Of a stretch of 64,000 nucleotides of DNA, positions 26,697 to 36,631 are shown piece after piece (the first letter of the stretch is position 1; the number at the start of each line of letters is the position of its first letter). Location: contig BQJR01000004.1 of the NCBI GenBank assembly GCA_021604805.1, positions 186,001 through 250,000 of the forward strand. Reading direction: 5' to 3'. The notes below the pieces were generated by a model. The model ran no database searches. It was not told the origin of the DNA and was given only the letters and a program-made list of their open reading frames with translations. This DNA is from Planctomycetota bacterium (GTDB lineage: Bacteria; Planctomycetota; B15-G4). Position numbers and translations under genes: made by a program.

Positions 26697-29600
26697 TCAA
26701 CGCACCGGCGGGTCGAGTTCGCGGAGGGTGGCGCCGTGTTCGTCGCTCAGGACCAGGATTGCGAAGCGGGTGGGTTCGGCGAAGTCGGTGGCGGAGAGTG
26801 ACACGTAGTCGAAGCGGCCGCGCAGGTCGGTGTAGCCGTCCTTGTGGAAGCGTGTGCTGCCGTCGGCGGAGCGCGCGTAGACCTTTACGTACACCTTCGA
26901 GAGCGGCGCGTTCGACTCGGCGTGGCGCACCTGCAGCTGCCCGAAGTCCTCGAGGTACTGCACGGCCAACTGGTTCGAGATCGACGTGGCGCGACGCACC
27001 AAACCGCCCGCGCGCAGCTCCACGAGCACGTGCCGGCGCTGGTACTCGGCAGGCAACTCGAAACGCGTGACGCCGCTGTCGTCGAGCGCCACGCGCTCGC
27101 TGCGATTGGGACGGATCACCGCGAAGCTCGACGCCCCCTGCTCCACGAAGGGGTTCGCGGAGAACAGCGACTCCACGTCCATCGCGTAGTAGTTCACCTC
27201 CACGCTGGTCAGCTGCGTGTGACGCACCGTGAGCTGACGCGCCTCGAGTTCGAGCTCCAAGTTCGGCGACTGGGCCGCGAGCAAGGTGTTCGATTGATCG
27301 CGATCGTCGGGGTCGACCATGCTGGCGGCGGCGCCGGCGGCCTCGTCGAGCTGCGCCAACACCTGGCGGAAACGTGCCTGCCAATGCGGGACCGGCGTGT
27401 CGGCATGCGCCGTCGCGAGCTCGCGCGCCAAGGCATGGTCTTCGGTGGAGACGGCCAGCCAGGCGCGCGCGAAGTCGTACTGCAACTTGGAATCGATCGC
27501 GTCCCGACCCACGCGCTCGAAGGCGGCCAAGCCTTCTTCGATGCGATCCTGGAGCAGGAGGTCGTAGGCGACCTGCAGCCAGTCTTCGTCGTCGAGCGCA
27601 GGCTGCAGCGCGAAGTGCTCGAGCAACTCGTGGTACTGGGCGTCGAGCGCGGGCAGCTCGATCTGCGGACGTCTGCCCAACTGATGCGCACGCGCGTTGT
27701 GCAGCGGGTCGAACTCCACGTGTTGCGTGCGTTGACGCGCTACAGCGTCGAGCGGGAGCAGGCGGCTCGCGAGCGTGTCACCGAGGCGCGCGGCGAGACG
27801 CGTGTCGGCGCTGAGGAACTCCTGCGACGCGCGCAGGTCCCGGTGATGCAAACCAAAGGCCCACAGCGAGGGCGCGAACACCTGTCGCCCACGCAGCAGC
27901 TCGAGCACGGCCTCGAAGGCGGCGCGGTCGCGCATACGCCAGGCGAGCTCGCTGAGGTCGAGTTCGAAGAGGTTCGCGTCGGTCAGGAAGCTGAGCACGT
28001 CGTCCAAGGAGCCGGCTTGGGACACGTGCACCCACGAGGACGTGTCGAGCTCGGGCGCCTCGGCGAGCACTTCGAAGTGGCGCCCGGTGGCGGCCGCGAG
28101 CAGCTCGCCGTCTTGCGACACGTGCACCGGGAACAGCGTGCTCGGCCCGGCGCGCGGCACGTAGAACGAGACCTCGAGGCGCTCGGTGGAGTAAGCGCCC
28201 AAGCGCACGCTGCGACTCTGCGTGGCCCGCGCGTTCTCCAAGGGCACGGCGCCGCTCGGCAACTGCACGAGCAGTTCGAGTTCGCGTGTCTGCGAGCTCG
28301 GGTTGCTCACCACCACGTGCATGCTGTACGGCTCGCCGCGCAACAACTGCTCGGTGGACGCTGGCAGTTGCTTGTCGCGGTCGCGCGCCACCGAGGGCAC
28401 GATCTCTTGGCTCACCAGGATCGGCGCAGCGCCGTCGGGCAAGACAGCCTCACCGACATCTTCGAGCACCAGCAGCGCCGGGCCGCCCGTGACCAGACGC
28501 AGCACCTCGTCGCTGGCTTCGAGGCTGTGTTCCTGCGCCACGAAGGGCAAGTCGAGCAGCGCCAAGGCGAAGAGCATCTCGGCCACGCTGCCTGCTGCTT
28601 CCGCGAGACGCGTGGAGCGGAAAGGCCGGCCCGCGGGCGTGTTCGCGAGGTCGAGCCAGAACGCGTTGGGAGCGATCAGGCCCGCGTGCTGCTGCTCCAT
28701 GCGCAACTGCCAGTAGTTGTGTTCGACGAAGCGCCGCGTGGGGTCGGCGTCACGGTAGAAGCGCAGCAGCTCGGCGCGGTCGCGCAGTTGCGACGGAAGC
28801 AGGTTGAAGCTCTTGGACTCGTCGACCTCGGCGTGACCGTTGTAGCCGAGTTCCGCGACCGCATCGTCACTGACGACCGGCGCTTCGCCCAACCCCATGG
28901 AGCTCGGGTTGGCTTGCCTGTTGCGCTTGCCGCGTCCCGTGAGGAAGCCGGCGAGGGCGTCCTGCGTGGCGTTCGACTCGAGCGCCGAGCCACGCAGCAG
29001 CGCTTCGAAGAGCGCGCGTTCCTGCGCGGGGGACAGCGGTGCGAGCGCCACTTGATCGGCCACGTGCCGCGCGATGCCGCCACGCTGCTCGGCGTCCACG
29101 CGCTGCCCGAGCAAGACGCGCTCGGCAGTGTTCAAGCGCGCGAAGGCTTGGGGCGCGAGGTAGGCGTGCAAGTCGGCGTCGAGCAACCAGTGATCGAGGA
29201 AGGTCTTCTGGAGCTTGTTCGCCAGGAACGGGCGCACGACCTGCGCGAAGAACTCGGGATCCTTCTCGTGCAGGAACAGGTGCAACTCGTGACACGCGTG
29301 CTCGGAGTAGGCGGCGAGGCGCTCCTCCCGCGACATCTCGGGCCACTTCAGCAAGAACGCGAAGTCGTCGAGGCGTGCGTCGTTGTTCAGGCCGCGGAAG
29401 AAGTTGAAGGCCGAAGCCAGCGAGTCGATGAGCTCGAAGCGCGTGGTGTCGGGATGGCGCAGCTCCACGAGCTCGCCCGCGTCGAGGAACTCCAGGCGAC
29501 GACGTTGTTGTGCGTGGGCCTCGGGCGCGAGCGCGCGCTGCAAGCCGCGATCCACGGGCCGCAACGGCGTTTCCGCGAGCGGCAGCATGAGCGACACACT

Positions 29601-32600
29601 GTTGCGTCGGTCCGTGACCACGATCTGCACGAGGGACGCCTCGCCCAGCTGCTCGAGCGGCACGCGCAGCAGACCGTGCTCGTCGGTGCGCAAGTTCAAC
29701 AGTGGTGACGCGGGCGCGGGCAGGAAGTCGAGGTCGGCGTAGGTGCCGGCGTCGCGGCCGAGGCTGCGCGCAGCACGTCGGCCGAGCTTGCCGCCGCCGC
29801 CGCGCCCGAAGGAGCCGTCCCGCGCCGAGGTGCCGCGCGCCGAACTCCCCGCCAACCCCAACTGCGACTGCGCGTCGACCTGATCGAGCGCGAGCGGGTT
29901 CAACAACAGCGACGGCCGACGCAGCATGTTGCCCGGGAAGATGCGCGCGAGACGGCGATCCAGGATGTAGCGCTGTTCGTCGCTGAGCACGACGCCGGTG
30001 TGGAACTCAGCCACTCCGTGAGCGCGCGCCACGGGCTCCGCGGCCGCGCGCGGCGTGGCGTTCAGGGAGCCGAAGGCGTCGTAGCTCGGGAGGTAGCGCG
30101 TGGGGAACAGATGCACGCGCGTGTCGGCGCCGTGGTTCGCGAGCTGCACATGCAACGCGTCGGCTTGCACGTGAGCGCGCTGCAGATGCAGAGCGCCGCG
30201 CCCTTCGCGTCGCAGGATCTCGTTCGCGCCGAAGTAGTGTCCGTCGCGCAAAGGGCCGTCGACGATGCTCACATCGACACCGAGGGGCGCACGCGCGGGA
30301 GCGGCTGCGCGCAGTTCGAGGCGGTAGCTGCCCGCGGGCAGTTCGCGCAGCACGAGGAAGCCACCGCTGAGTGAGAGGTTCAGGAAGCGATCGCGCAGCG
30401 GCACGCCCTGGCGCAACTCGACCAGCGACACGTCGCGGCGCGAGAGCTGTTCCAGGCCGAGCGCCGGCACGCGCAGCACGTCGCCGCGCGCAGCCGTGAT
30501 CGCCTGCGGGAGGCTGCGTTCGTTGAAGCGCAGGTCCCAGGTGTCGTGCCCGTTCGTGAGGCGTTGACGGAGCTGCCAGATGCCCGGCAGCTCGCCCAGT
30601 TCGATGCGCCCGTCAGCGTTGGTCTTGAGCGTGACGGTGGCGGCTTTCGACACGTCGCGATGAGTGAACTCGAAACGCACGGGCACGTCGGCGAGGGGCT
30701 CACCGGTGCGTCCGAGCAAGTCGAACACGTAACCCTGTTCGTTGCGCCCCAACAGCGGTGTGCGCACCGCTTGCGTGGGTCGGATGGCGTTCAGTTCGAA
30801 GCGACTGCGTCCGCTCTCGAGCTCCACGTCGCTTCCGGCGCTGAGTGAGCGGATCGTGGCTCGCATCTGCACCGTGAGGTGCGCCAGGTCCTTGGGGACC
30901 TCCAGCTCGTGCACGAACTCGGCGTCGTCGTGGAGCTCGGGGTCACGCAGGTCGAGCGCGCTCTCCACGCCGTCGTAACCCATGGCGCGGATCTCGATGA
31001 CCACGTTCTCGAGCAAACTCAGCGGCAAGACTTCGCCGCTCACGGTGAAGCGCGGGCGCAACACGAGCGGCGCGCGCGCGCCGGCGATCAAGCTCTCGCG
31101 CGACACGTGCGCGCCGAGTTCCAGGTCGTAGGTCTCGGCGGCGTGGTCCAGTCGCACGCGCTCCGACAAGTCGCCGTGCCGCAGCAGCACCCAGCGCGAT
31201 CCGGGCTTCGTGCTGAACGGGATCAGGAGGTTGCCGTCGTCGTCGGCCTCGAACTGCCGGCCATCGAGCCAAGCGCTCGCGTCGCGCAAGGGCTGCCCGC
31301 GCTCGTCGTAGACACGCAGCAGATGGCCGCCCGCGCTCCTCTGCTCCAACATCGTGAGACGACCCTTACGGATCACCGCACGGCTCGAGTGACCGTTGCC
31401 GACGAAGTCCACGAGGTACACGCCGGCGCGCTGCATCACGGGGAACTCGAAGCGGCGGCGCACGCGACGCAAGGGGCTGTCGCTGAACTCGTGCGTGAAC
31501 TCGTGGTTCGGCACCAAGCCGTCGAGGTCGAGGCTCGCGTCGACTTCGCGCTCGAGCTCGCTGTGCACGGTGAAGGCGTCGATCTCGAACACGCGCACCA
31601 AGAGGCTGGGCACGTTCTTGAGGTCGAGCTGCAACACCACGTTGTCGTCGGCGGCGAAGTGAGTGACTTGCTCGGGCGCGAAGCCGATCTCCACGCGTTC
31701 TTCGAGCGCGCGCCAGGCTTCGGGGTCGTCGAGCATGGCCGACCAGCGCTGCATGTCGCCGAGGCCGTGCAGGATCTTGGTCTCGGCGAACACGCGCCGC
31801 AGCCAGTCGCGATCGAGGATCGTGGCGTAGGGCTCGAAGCTGTCTTCGGACTGGAAGAGTTGCTCGAGGTAGGCGCGGATCAGCGCGCGCTCGTCGGGGA
31901 GTGAAGGCAGACGCAGCTCGTAGTGCTGCGCGCCGTCGACCAAGCCGTTGCCCGCGCGCAGGCCGGCGTAGCTCTCGCGCGTGCGCAGGGAGCCCGCGCG
32001 CGGCAAGGCGAGGTAGGCCATGAAGCGCGCACGGTCGAACACGCCGTGCGCGCGATCGTGCACGAGACGCGCGTGCAGCACGCGCGCGCGCAAGCCGTTG
32101 TGCACCACGGGCAAACGCTGCATGAAAGCTTCGAGACGTTCGAAGTATGCCAGGGCCTCGGCGTCGTCGTGCTCGAGGTCCACGCCGTCGGCGGGCGCGA
32201 GGCGCTGCAAGACGGCGTTCACGAAGCGCGTGGAGTTGAGCAATGCAGGCATCAGTCGCGCGCACTCGTCGAGCTGATCGAGCAGCAGCAGCGCGTGCAC
32301 GTCGAAGACACCGAACTCACGCCCCGACTTGCCCCCGAGATGACGCACGAGCAGCGCGGGCAGCCCCGGCACGTTGGCGTGATCGAGCTGCGCCAACGCC
32401 GCACTGAGTTCGAGATCCTTGAGCGGGCCCTGCAGGTAGTCCACGAGCGCGCTCTGACTCAGCAGCGGGATCCCCGAGAGGCCGCGTTCGAGCGCGAGGT
32501 CCACGAGCCGCTCGCGTGAGACCAGGCTCGGATCGAGGCGCGTGGGCAAGTCGGGCGACTGTCCGGGCAGGTCGGGCAACTGGTCGAAGCGCAGGTTCAG

Positions 32601-32984
32601 TTCCTCGCGCAGCGCCGCGAAGTTCGCCGAGGGATCGCGCTCGTAGCTCAACACGAGTTGACGCAGGCGGATGCGCTCGCTGAGTTCCGAGCGGCCGTGA
32701 CGTTCGACCCAGCGATCGAGGAGGTCGGGCACGTCGTCGAGGCGACCCTCGTGCTGAGCGAGGAGCGCGCTGTAGAAGGAGTGCTCCTGCGTGCCGGGGA
32801 GCAGCGTCTCGAGCACGGCGGCGCGGTCGTCGGCGAGCGCGAAGGCTTCGAGCGTGTCGAGCGGTGCGCGCAGCACTGGGCTGCGCGCGCCGTCGGCGAC
32901 TTGTGCTTCGAGCTGCGAGGTGAACAGCAGCACGAGCAGCGCCGAGAGGCAGGCGCGGTGTGCAGAGGCGGCGAGCGAGATCAT
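26697..32984 (-). CDS. Giant secreted multidomain protein, alpha-2-macroglobulin-like features
   Basis: About 2,095 residues with a signal peptide ending near SQLEAQVADG. The ATG at 32984 has GGAG seven bases upstream; the longer frame to 33026 lacks this. The first 450 residues are mostly helical. Several Ig-like beta domains follow (for example HLLRVYDERGQPLRDASAWL and YVFDLLGRTGEPLADVPVRF), then a Gly-rich segment (about residues 1090-1120), more helical parts, another beta region, and a TPR-like part before the last 250 residues. The C-terminal part has two more beta domains (LTSVEVNYYAMDVESLF; KVYVKVYARSADGSTRFHKD). The order of Ig-like modules and helical segments recalls bacterial alpha-2-macroglobulins, but I see no thioester CxEQ motif. 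The role is unknown, probably envelope. Confidence 0.82.
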   Translation of the reverse strand: MISLAASAHRACLSALLVLLFTSQLEAQVADGARSPVLRAPLDTLEAFALADDRAAVLETLLPGTQEHSFYSALLAQHEGRLDDVPDLLDRWVERHGRSELSERIRLRQLVLSYERDPSANFAALREELNLRFDQLPDLPGQSPDLPTRLDPSLVSRERLVDLALERGLSGIPLLSQSALVDYLQGPLKDLELSAALAQLDHANVPGLPALLVRHLGGKSGREFGVFDVHALLLLDQLDECARLMPALLNSTRFVNAVLQRLAPADGVDLEHDDAEALAYFERLEAFMQRLPVVHNGLRARVLHARLVHDRAHGVFDRARFMAYLALPRAGSLRTRESYAGLRAGNGLVDGAQHYELRLPSLPDERALIRAYLEQLFQSEDSFEPYATILDRDWLRRVFAETKILHGLGDMQRWSAMLDDPEAWRALEERVEIGFAPEQVTHFAADDNVVLQLDLKNVPSLLVRVFEIDAFTVHSELEREVDASLDLDGLVPNHEFTHEFSDSPLRRVRRRFEFPVMQRAGVYLVDFVGNGHSSRAVIRKGRLTMLEQRSAGGHLLRVYDERGQPLRDASAWLDGRQFEADDDGNLLIPFSTKPGSRWVLLRHGDLSERVRLDHAAETYDLELGAHVSRESLIAGARAPLVLRPRFTVSGEVLPLSLLENVVIEIRAMGYDGVESALDLRDPELHDDAEFVHELEVPKDLAHLTVQMRATIRSLSAGSDVELESGRSRFELNAIRPTQAVRTPLLGRNEQGYVFDLLGRTGEPLADVPVRFEFTHRDVSKAATVTLKTNADGRIELGELPGIWQLRQRLTNGHDTWDLRFNERSLPQAITAARGDVLRVPALGLEQLSRRDVSLVELRQGVPLRDRFLNLSLSGGFLVLRELPAGSYRLELRAAAPARAPLGVDVSIVDGPLRDGHYFGANEILRREGRGALHLQRAHVQADALHVQLANHGADTRVHLFPTRYLPSYDAFGSLNATPRAAAEPVARAHGVAEFHTGVVLSDEQRYILDRRLARIFPGNMLRRPSLLLNPLALDQVDAQSQLGLAGSSARGTSARDGSFGRGGGGKLGRRAARSLGRDAGTYADLDFLPAPASPLLNLRTDEHGLLRVPLEQLGEASLVQIVVTDRRNSVSLMLPLAETPLRPVDRGLQRALAPEAHAQQRRRLEFLDAGELVELRHPDTTRFELIDSLASAFNFFRGLNNDARLDDFAFLLKWPEMSREERLAAYSEHACHELHLFLHEKDPEFFAQVVRPFLANKLQKTFLDHWLLDADLHAYLAPQAFARLNTAERVLLGQRVDAEQRGGIARHVADQVALAPLSPAQERALFEALLRGSALESNATQDALAGFLTGRGKRNRQANPSSMGLGEAPVVSDDAVAELGYNGHAEVDESKSFNLLPSQLRDRAELLRFYRDADPTRRFVEHNYWQLRMEQQHAGLIAPNAFWLDLANTPAGRPFRSTRLAEAAGSVAEMLFALALLDLPFVAQEHSLEASDEVLRLVTGGPALLVLEDVGEAVLPDGAAPILVSQEIVPSVARDRDKQLPASTEQLLRGEPYSMHVVVSNPSSQTRELELLVQLPSGAVPLENARATQSRSVRLGAYSTERLEVSFYVPRAGPSTLFPVHVSQDGELLAAATGRHFEVLAEAPELDTSSWVHVSQAGSLDDVLSFLTDANLFELDLSELAWRMRDRAAFEAVLELLRGRQVFAPSLWAFGLHHRDLRASQEFLSADTRLAARLGDTLASRLLPLDAVARQRTQHVEFDPLHNARAHQLGRRPQIELPALDAQYHELLEHFALQPALDDEDWLQVAYDLLLQDRIEEGLAAFERVGRDAIDSKLQYDFARAWLAVSTEDHALARELATAHADTPVPHWQARFRQVLAQLDEAAGAAASMVDPDDRDQSNTLLAAQSPNLELELEARQLTVRHTQLTSVEVNYYAMDVESLFSANPFVEQGASSFAVIRPNRSERVALDDSGVTRFELPAEYQRRHVLVELRAGGLVRRATSISNQLAVQYLEDFGQLQVRHAESNAPLSKVYVKVYARSADGSTRFHKDGYTDLRGRFDYVSLSATDFAEPTRFAILVLSDEHGATLRELDPPVR

Positions 32985-33313
32985 GGTGAAGCTCCAGGAC
33001 AGCGCGGGGCGGGTGCGACGAGTCACAACGCGCAGCAGCTTCGCAGCTTAGTGATCCTCTGAGCGCGCCCCTCGGCATTCCCGCTAGCTGCCGAACTCAC
33101 TGGCGTAACGAGCTCGCCGCGGGAGAACGCGTCGGCGGCTGCTCGAAGACGCGGGCGTCGAGCGCGCCCACGATTTCTCCGGAGTTTCCTGAAGGGATGG
33201 GAAGCCCGATTGCCTAGCTGCGGGATGAGGGTCGCTCCGCTCGCGCCGCGCGCGTGAGGACGCAGGCCTGACCGTCGCATCGACCGCTCAACCCTTCCAC
33301 CGGAGGCGATCCC
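32985..33313. other. Divergent intergenic region, no gene seen
   Basis: This 329-base stretch lies between the start of the giant gene (minus) and the start of the collagen-like gene (plus). It must hold both promoters. The ribosome site GGAGG of the plus-strand gene is at 33302-33306. I see no convincing -35/-10 pair, RNA gene or small reading frame. Confidence 0.6.
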
Positions 33314-35782
33314 GTGATCTCCCAACTGCTTGCCAGCGCTCTCGTCCTCACCTCTCTGCCCGCTTCCGGCTCGGAAGCGCCGCCCGCCGCGCCACTCGCG
33401 CTGCGCTGGATCGACCTCACGGGCGACGGCGTGCTCGATCGCCTGAGCGTGCACGAAAACGGTCGTCTTGCCGTGGAGGTCCAGCTCGGTCAGCGCAGCT
33501 TCCGCGCGATCGATCAGGAGCTACCCATCGTCGCGCTCACCGATGTGCTCGTGACCGACCTGAATGGCGACGGCGAGCTCGACCTCTATCTGGTCGGCGC
33601 GGGCGACAACGCCGCGCTGTCGGGCGACGGCAGCGGTTGGTTCCGCGACGTGACGCTCGAGCTGGGCCTGGCCGACGCGGGGCCGGGCCTGTCCGTGGAG
33701 CGTCTCGATGTCGACGGTGACGGCTTGCGCGACCTGTTGCTGCACAACCGCAGCGCCGACGTGGTGTTCTGGGCACGCGCCGATGGCCGCTTCGATCGCG
33801 ACCGGAGCACGGCGGCGTCGGAAGTGCTCGCCACGGAGGCGGTGTCGAGTGCCGCGTTGCTGAGCGACCCGGGCGCGACGCCGGCGATGACCTCGGCCCC
33901 CTTCGGCGGCGCGCCGGAACTCGCGCTCCACATCGATGCTCGCTACGTGAACGATGACGCGGGCGAAGTCGACAGCCTCGACATCGCCGACGGCTCGCTC
34001 ACCGGCGCCGACGTGTCCACCAGCAGCGGCGACGTGTCCTTCCCCGGCGCCACGCTGGATGTCGGCCACAGCCTCTCGATCGGCGGCACCCCCGTGATCG
34101 ACTCGAGCGGCGAATGGATCGGCTCCCCGACAGGCCTGGTCGGCCCGCAAGGTCCGCAAGGTCCGCAAGGTCCGCAAGGCGATGTCGGCCCAACGGGCCC
34201 GCAAGGCCCGGCCGGTGTCGACGGCGCGCAGGGCCCGCAAGGCGATACCGGTGCGACCGGCCCGCAGGGTCCGCAGGGCGACACCGGCGCAACGGGCTCG
34301 CAAGGTCCGGCCGGTGTCGACGGCGCGCAGGGCCCGCAAGGCGATACCGGCGCGACGGGCCCGCAAGGTCCGGCCGGTGCCGACGGCGCTCAAGGTGATG
34401 CAGGCGCAACCGGCCCGCAAGGCGACACCGGCGCGACGGGCCCGCAAGGCCCAGCCGGTGCCGACGGCGCTCAAGGTCCCCAAGGTGATGCGGGCGCAAC
34501 CGGCGCAACCGGCCCGCAGGGCCCCGCCGGGGCCGACGGCCCGCAGGGTCCCATCGGCCCGCAAGGTCTCCTCGGCTTGCAAGGTCCGCAGGGCCCGGCC
34601 GGTCCGCAAGGTTCGCAGGGGCTCCCCGGTGACGACGGCGCGCAAGGTCCCGTCGGCCCGCAGGGAGCCACCGGCCCGCAAGGTTCGCAAGGCACCGACG
34701 GCCCGCACACCGGCGGCATCGGCAACATCTCGTCGGGCAGCGACTCCTTCGTGGGCGGCGGACGGATGAACACCGCCAGCGCGGAGCAGACCACGGTGAG
34801 CGGCGGCTTCCAGAACGAGGCGAGCGGCACGCACGCCACGGTGGGCGGCGGCTTCCAGTCGCGCGCGCTCGCCGAATCTTCCTTCGTCGGTGGCGGCGAG
34901 GCGAACACGGCGAACGGCTTCGCGTCGGTGGTGGCTGGCGGTCACGACAACCGCGCGCCGGGCAGCTCGTCGAGCGTGGGTGGCGGCGCGTTCAACCTCG
35001 CGAGCGTCAGCGCGTCCACGGTGGCGGGCGGCGACAACAACACCGCGTCCAACTCCTTCGCCAGTGTCGGCGGCGGCATCAACAACAAGGCCGAGGGCGT
35101 GGCGAGCACGATCGCGGGCGGTTCGGGCAGCGAGGCGAGCGCACAAGACGCCACGGTCGGCGGCGGTCACAACAACATCGCCTCGGCCGACGGCGCCACC
35201 ATCGCCGGCGGCGCAGACAACATCGCGTCGGGAGCGCGCGCCTTCATCGCGGGCGGCGACACCAACGTGGCCTCCGGCGACTGGAGCTTCGCGGCCGGTC
35301 GCAACGCCTCCGCGATCCACAACTCGTCCTTCGTGTGGAGCAGCGGCTCGGGCGCCACGTCGAAGGGCGCCAACACTTTCTACGTGCGGGCGGACAGCGG
35401 CGCGTACTTCAGCGGCCCCGTGGACCTCGCCAATGGACTGCGCGTGAACGGCACGCCGATCGTGAATGCCAGCGGCACCTGGGTCGGCCCGCACGCCGTG
35501 TCCACCACTCTCGCGGTGAACGGCTTCACCGACACCGGCAACCTGCGCATGGTCTGGGGTCAGGCCGTGTCGGACATCGACGGGGTGCAGACCTTCAACT
35601 TCCCGGCGTCCTTCTTGAACGCGGGCAACGTGTTCTCGATCTCGCTCACGCGGCAGGGATCGGGCGCCGACAAGCCCTTCGCGGTGCACTCGTGGACCGG
35701 CAGCAACTTCAGCATCGACCGCGACAACGCCATCGACGGCATCGAGCCCTTCCACTTCTTCGCGGTCGGCCGCAAACCCTGA
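33314..35782 (+). CDS. Collagen-like / YadA-head / tail-fibre-like surface protein
   Basis: An 822-residue exported protein, GTG start with GGAGG at 33302. The signal peptide ends near PASGSEA (about residue 22). Residues about 30-140 contain FG-GAP/VCBS-type calcium-loop repeats ([27 protein letters not shown]). Residues 274-465 are an unbroken collagen-like Gly-X-Y stretch of 64 triplets. Residues about 478-674 are 13 repeats of some 15 residues of the type TVGGGxxNxASxxxA, as in heads of trimeric adhesins such as YadA. The last 100 residues resemble gp53-type tail-fibre C-termini ([19 protein letters not shown]). All three distal parts are trimer-forming folds, so a trimeric fibre is likely. 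There is no YadA membrane anchor. Confidence 0.87.
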   Translation: MISQLLASALVLTSLPASGSEAPPAAPLALRWIDLTGDGVLDRLSVHENGRLAVEVQLGQRSFRAIDQELPIVALTDVLVTDLNGDGELDLYLVGAGDNAALSGDGSGWFRDVTLELGLADAGPGLSVERLDVDGDGLRDLLLHNRSADVVFWARADGRFDRDRSTAASEVLATEAVSSAALLSDPGATPAMTSAPFGGAPELALHIDARYVNDDAGEVDSLDIADGSLTGADVSTSSGDVSFPGATLDVGHSLSIGGTPVIDSSGEWIGSPTGLVGPQGPQGPQGPQGDVGPTGPQGPAGVDGAQGPQGDTGATGPQGPQGDTGATGSQGPAGVDGAQGPQGDTGATGPQGPAGADGAQGDAGATGPQGDTGATGPQGPAGADGAQGPQGDAGATGATGPQGPAGADGPQGPIGPQGLLGLQGPQGPAGPQGSQGLPGDDGAQGPVGPQGATGPQGSQGTDGPHTGGIGNISSGSDSFVGGGRMNTASAEQTTVSGGFQNEASGTHATVGGGFQSRALAESSFVGGGEANTANGFASVVAGGHDNRAPGSSSSVGGGAFNLASVSASTVAGGDNNTASNSFASVGGGINNKAEGVASTIAGGSGSEASAQDATVGGGHNNIASADGATIAGGADNIASGARAFIAGGDTNVASGDWSFAAGRNASAIHNSSFVWSSGSGATSKGANTFYVRADSGAYFSGPVDLANGLRVNGTPIVNASGTWVGPHAVSTTLAVNGFTDTGNLRMVWGQAVSDIDGVQTFNFPASFLNAGNVFSISLTRQGSGADKPFAVHSWTGSNFSIDRDNAIDGIEPFHFFAVGRKP
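34133..34708 (+). repeat. Collagen-like Gly-X-Y repeat coding region
   Basis: Sixty-four uninterrupted Gly-X-Y triplets. Frequent triplets are [15 protein letters not shown] and GAD; longer units such as GPQ-GDT-GAT recur. At DNA level this is a tandem repeat rich in GGCCCGCAAGGT-like units, so it may be prone to length change. Confidence 0.95.
34745..35337 (+). repeat. YadA-head-like 15-residue repeats
   Basis: About 13 repeats of roughly 15 residues, pattern [ST][VIF]xGGxxNxASxxx[AS], with GGG and AGG often alternating. Such units form left-handed beta rolls in trimeric autotransporter heads. Confidence 0.85.
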
Positions 35783-35827
35783 GCAAGCGAAGTCCTCTCG
35801 TGCGCGCGGGATCGGCAGAATGCTCCG

Positions 35828-36631
35828 ATGAGCGTTCCGTCCGATCCCGCCGCCGTGAGTGACCGCGACGCCGCGCACTTCCTCGCGAGCGAGACTTACA
35901 AGCGCGACCTCTTCGGGCGCATCGAGCGCGGCACGCTGCACACGGGAGCAGCGGCCGCGCTCTCGGTCCGCGACGACGCGCACACCCTCGACAGCGCTGC
36001 GCTCGCGACCAACAACGCTCCGCGCGTGCCCGGCCGCACCGCGCTCCCCGCCGTGCGTCGTTCGCTCTCGAGCGCGCACTGGGTCGCGCGCCCCTTCGCG
36101 CGCTGGTTGGCACGACGCGAGGTGCGCGCGCTGCTCGTGCTGGGCGAGCTCCCCGACGTGCCGCGCTTGCTCGCCCACGACCGCGATCAAGTCGTGCGCA
36201 GCTTGCTCCCCGGCGAACCGATGCAAGACGCGTCACCGCGCGACCCCGCGTACTTCCGCGATGCGCGCCGCTTGCTCACGCGCCTGCACCGCCTCGGCGT
36301 CACGCACAACGACCTCGCCAAGGAACCCAACTGGCTCGTGCTCGACGACGGCCGCCCCGGCATCGTCGACTTTCAACTGGCGCGCGTGGCGCCGCGCCGT
36401 GGACGCCTGTTCCGCCTGCTCGCGCGCGAAGACTTGCGTCATCTGCTCAAGCACAAGCGCAGCTACTGTCCCGACGCGCTCACGCCGCGCGAGCGCGCCC
36501 TGCTCGCGAATCCGTCGGGTCCGGCGCGTTGGTTGCGACGCTACGCCAAGCCAGTGTACAGCTTCGTCACGCGCAAGCTGCTCGGTTGGCGCGACCGGGA
36601 AGGGCGCGGCTTCGACGAGCGCAAGACCTAG
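35828..36631 (+). CDS. Protein-kinase-fold protein (RIO/WaaP-type)
   Basis: A 267-residue cytoplasmic protein with the catalytic core of the protein-kinase-like superfamily: HNDLAKEPNWLV (residues 160-171) carries the catalytic Asp 162, Lys and Asn 168, and VDFQLA (180-185) corresponds to the DFG motif with Asp 181. The short form and the wording THNDLAKEPN are as in RIO1-like and lipopolysaccharide-core kinases (WaaP/InaA/KdkA group). A glycine-rich loop is not clear in the N-terminal part. The substrate may be a sugar in the envelope or a small molecule. The start ATG at 35828 has no ribosome site. The 3' end overlaps the convergent lipoprotein gene by four bases. Confidence 0.8.
   Translation: MSVPSDPAAVSDRDAAHFLASETYKRDLFGRIERGTLHTGAAAALSVRDDAHTLDSAALATNNAPRVPGRTALPAVRRSLSSAHWVARPFARWLARREVRALLVLGELPDVPRLLAHDRDQVVRSLLPGEPMQDASPRDPAYFRDARRLLTRLHRLGVTHNDLAKEPNWLVLDDGRPGIVDFQLARVAPRRGRLFRLLAREDLRHLLKHKRSYCPDALTPRERALLANPSGPARWLRRYAKPVYSFVTRKLLGWRDREGRGFDERKT

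Noticed and set aside
26844..29708. 954-codon open frame antisense to the giant gene
   Set aside because: It lacks any domain-like segments and is rich in Arg, Glu and His as expected from the complement of GC-rich codons.
34133..34708. CRISPR-like or minisatellite array
   Set aside because: The repeats are coding Gly-X-Y triplets in an open frame; no spacer pattern exists.
33521..36226. 901-codon open frame antisense to the collagen-like gene
   Set aside because: It is a by-product of the GC-rich repeats; the translation is low-complexity ([16 protein letters not shown]) and the opposite strand has clear domains and a ribosome site.
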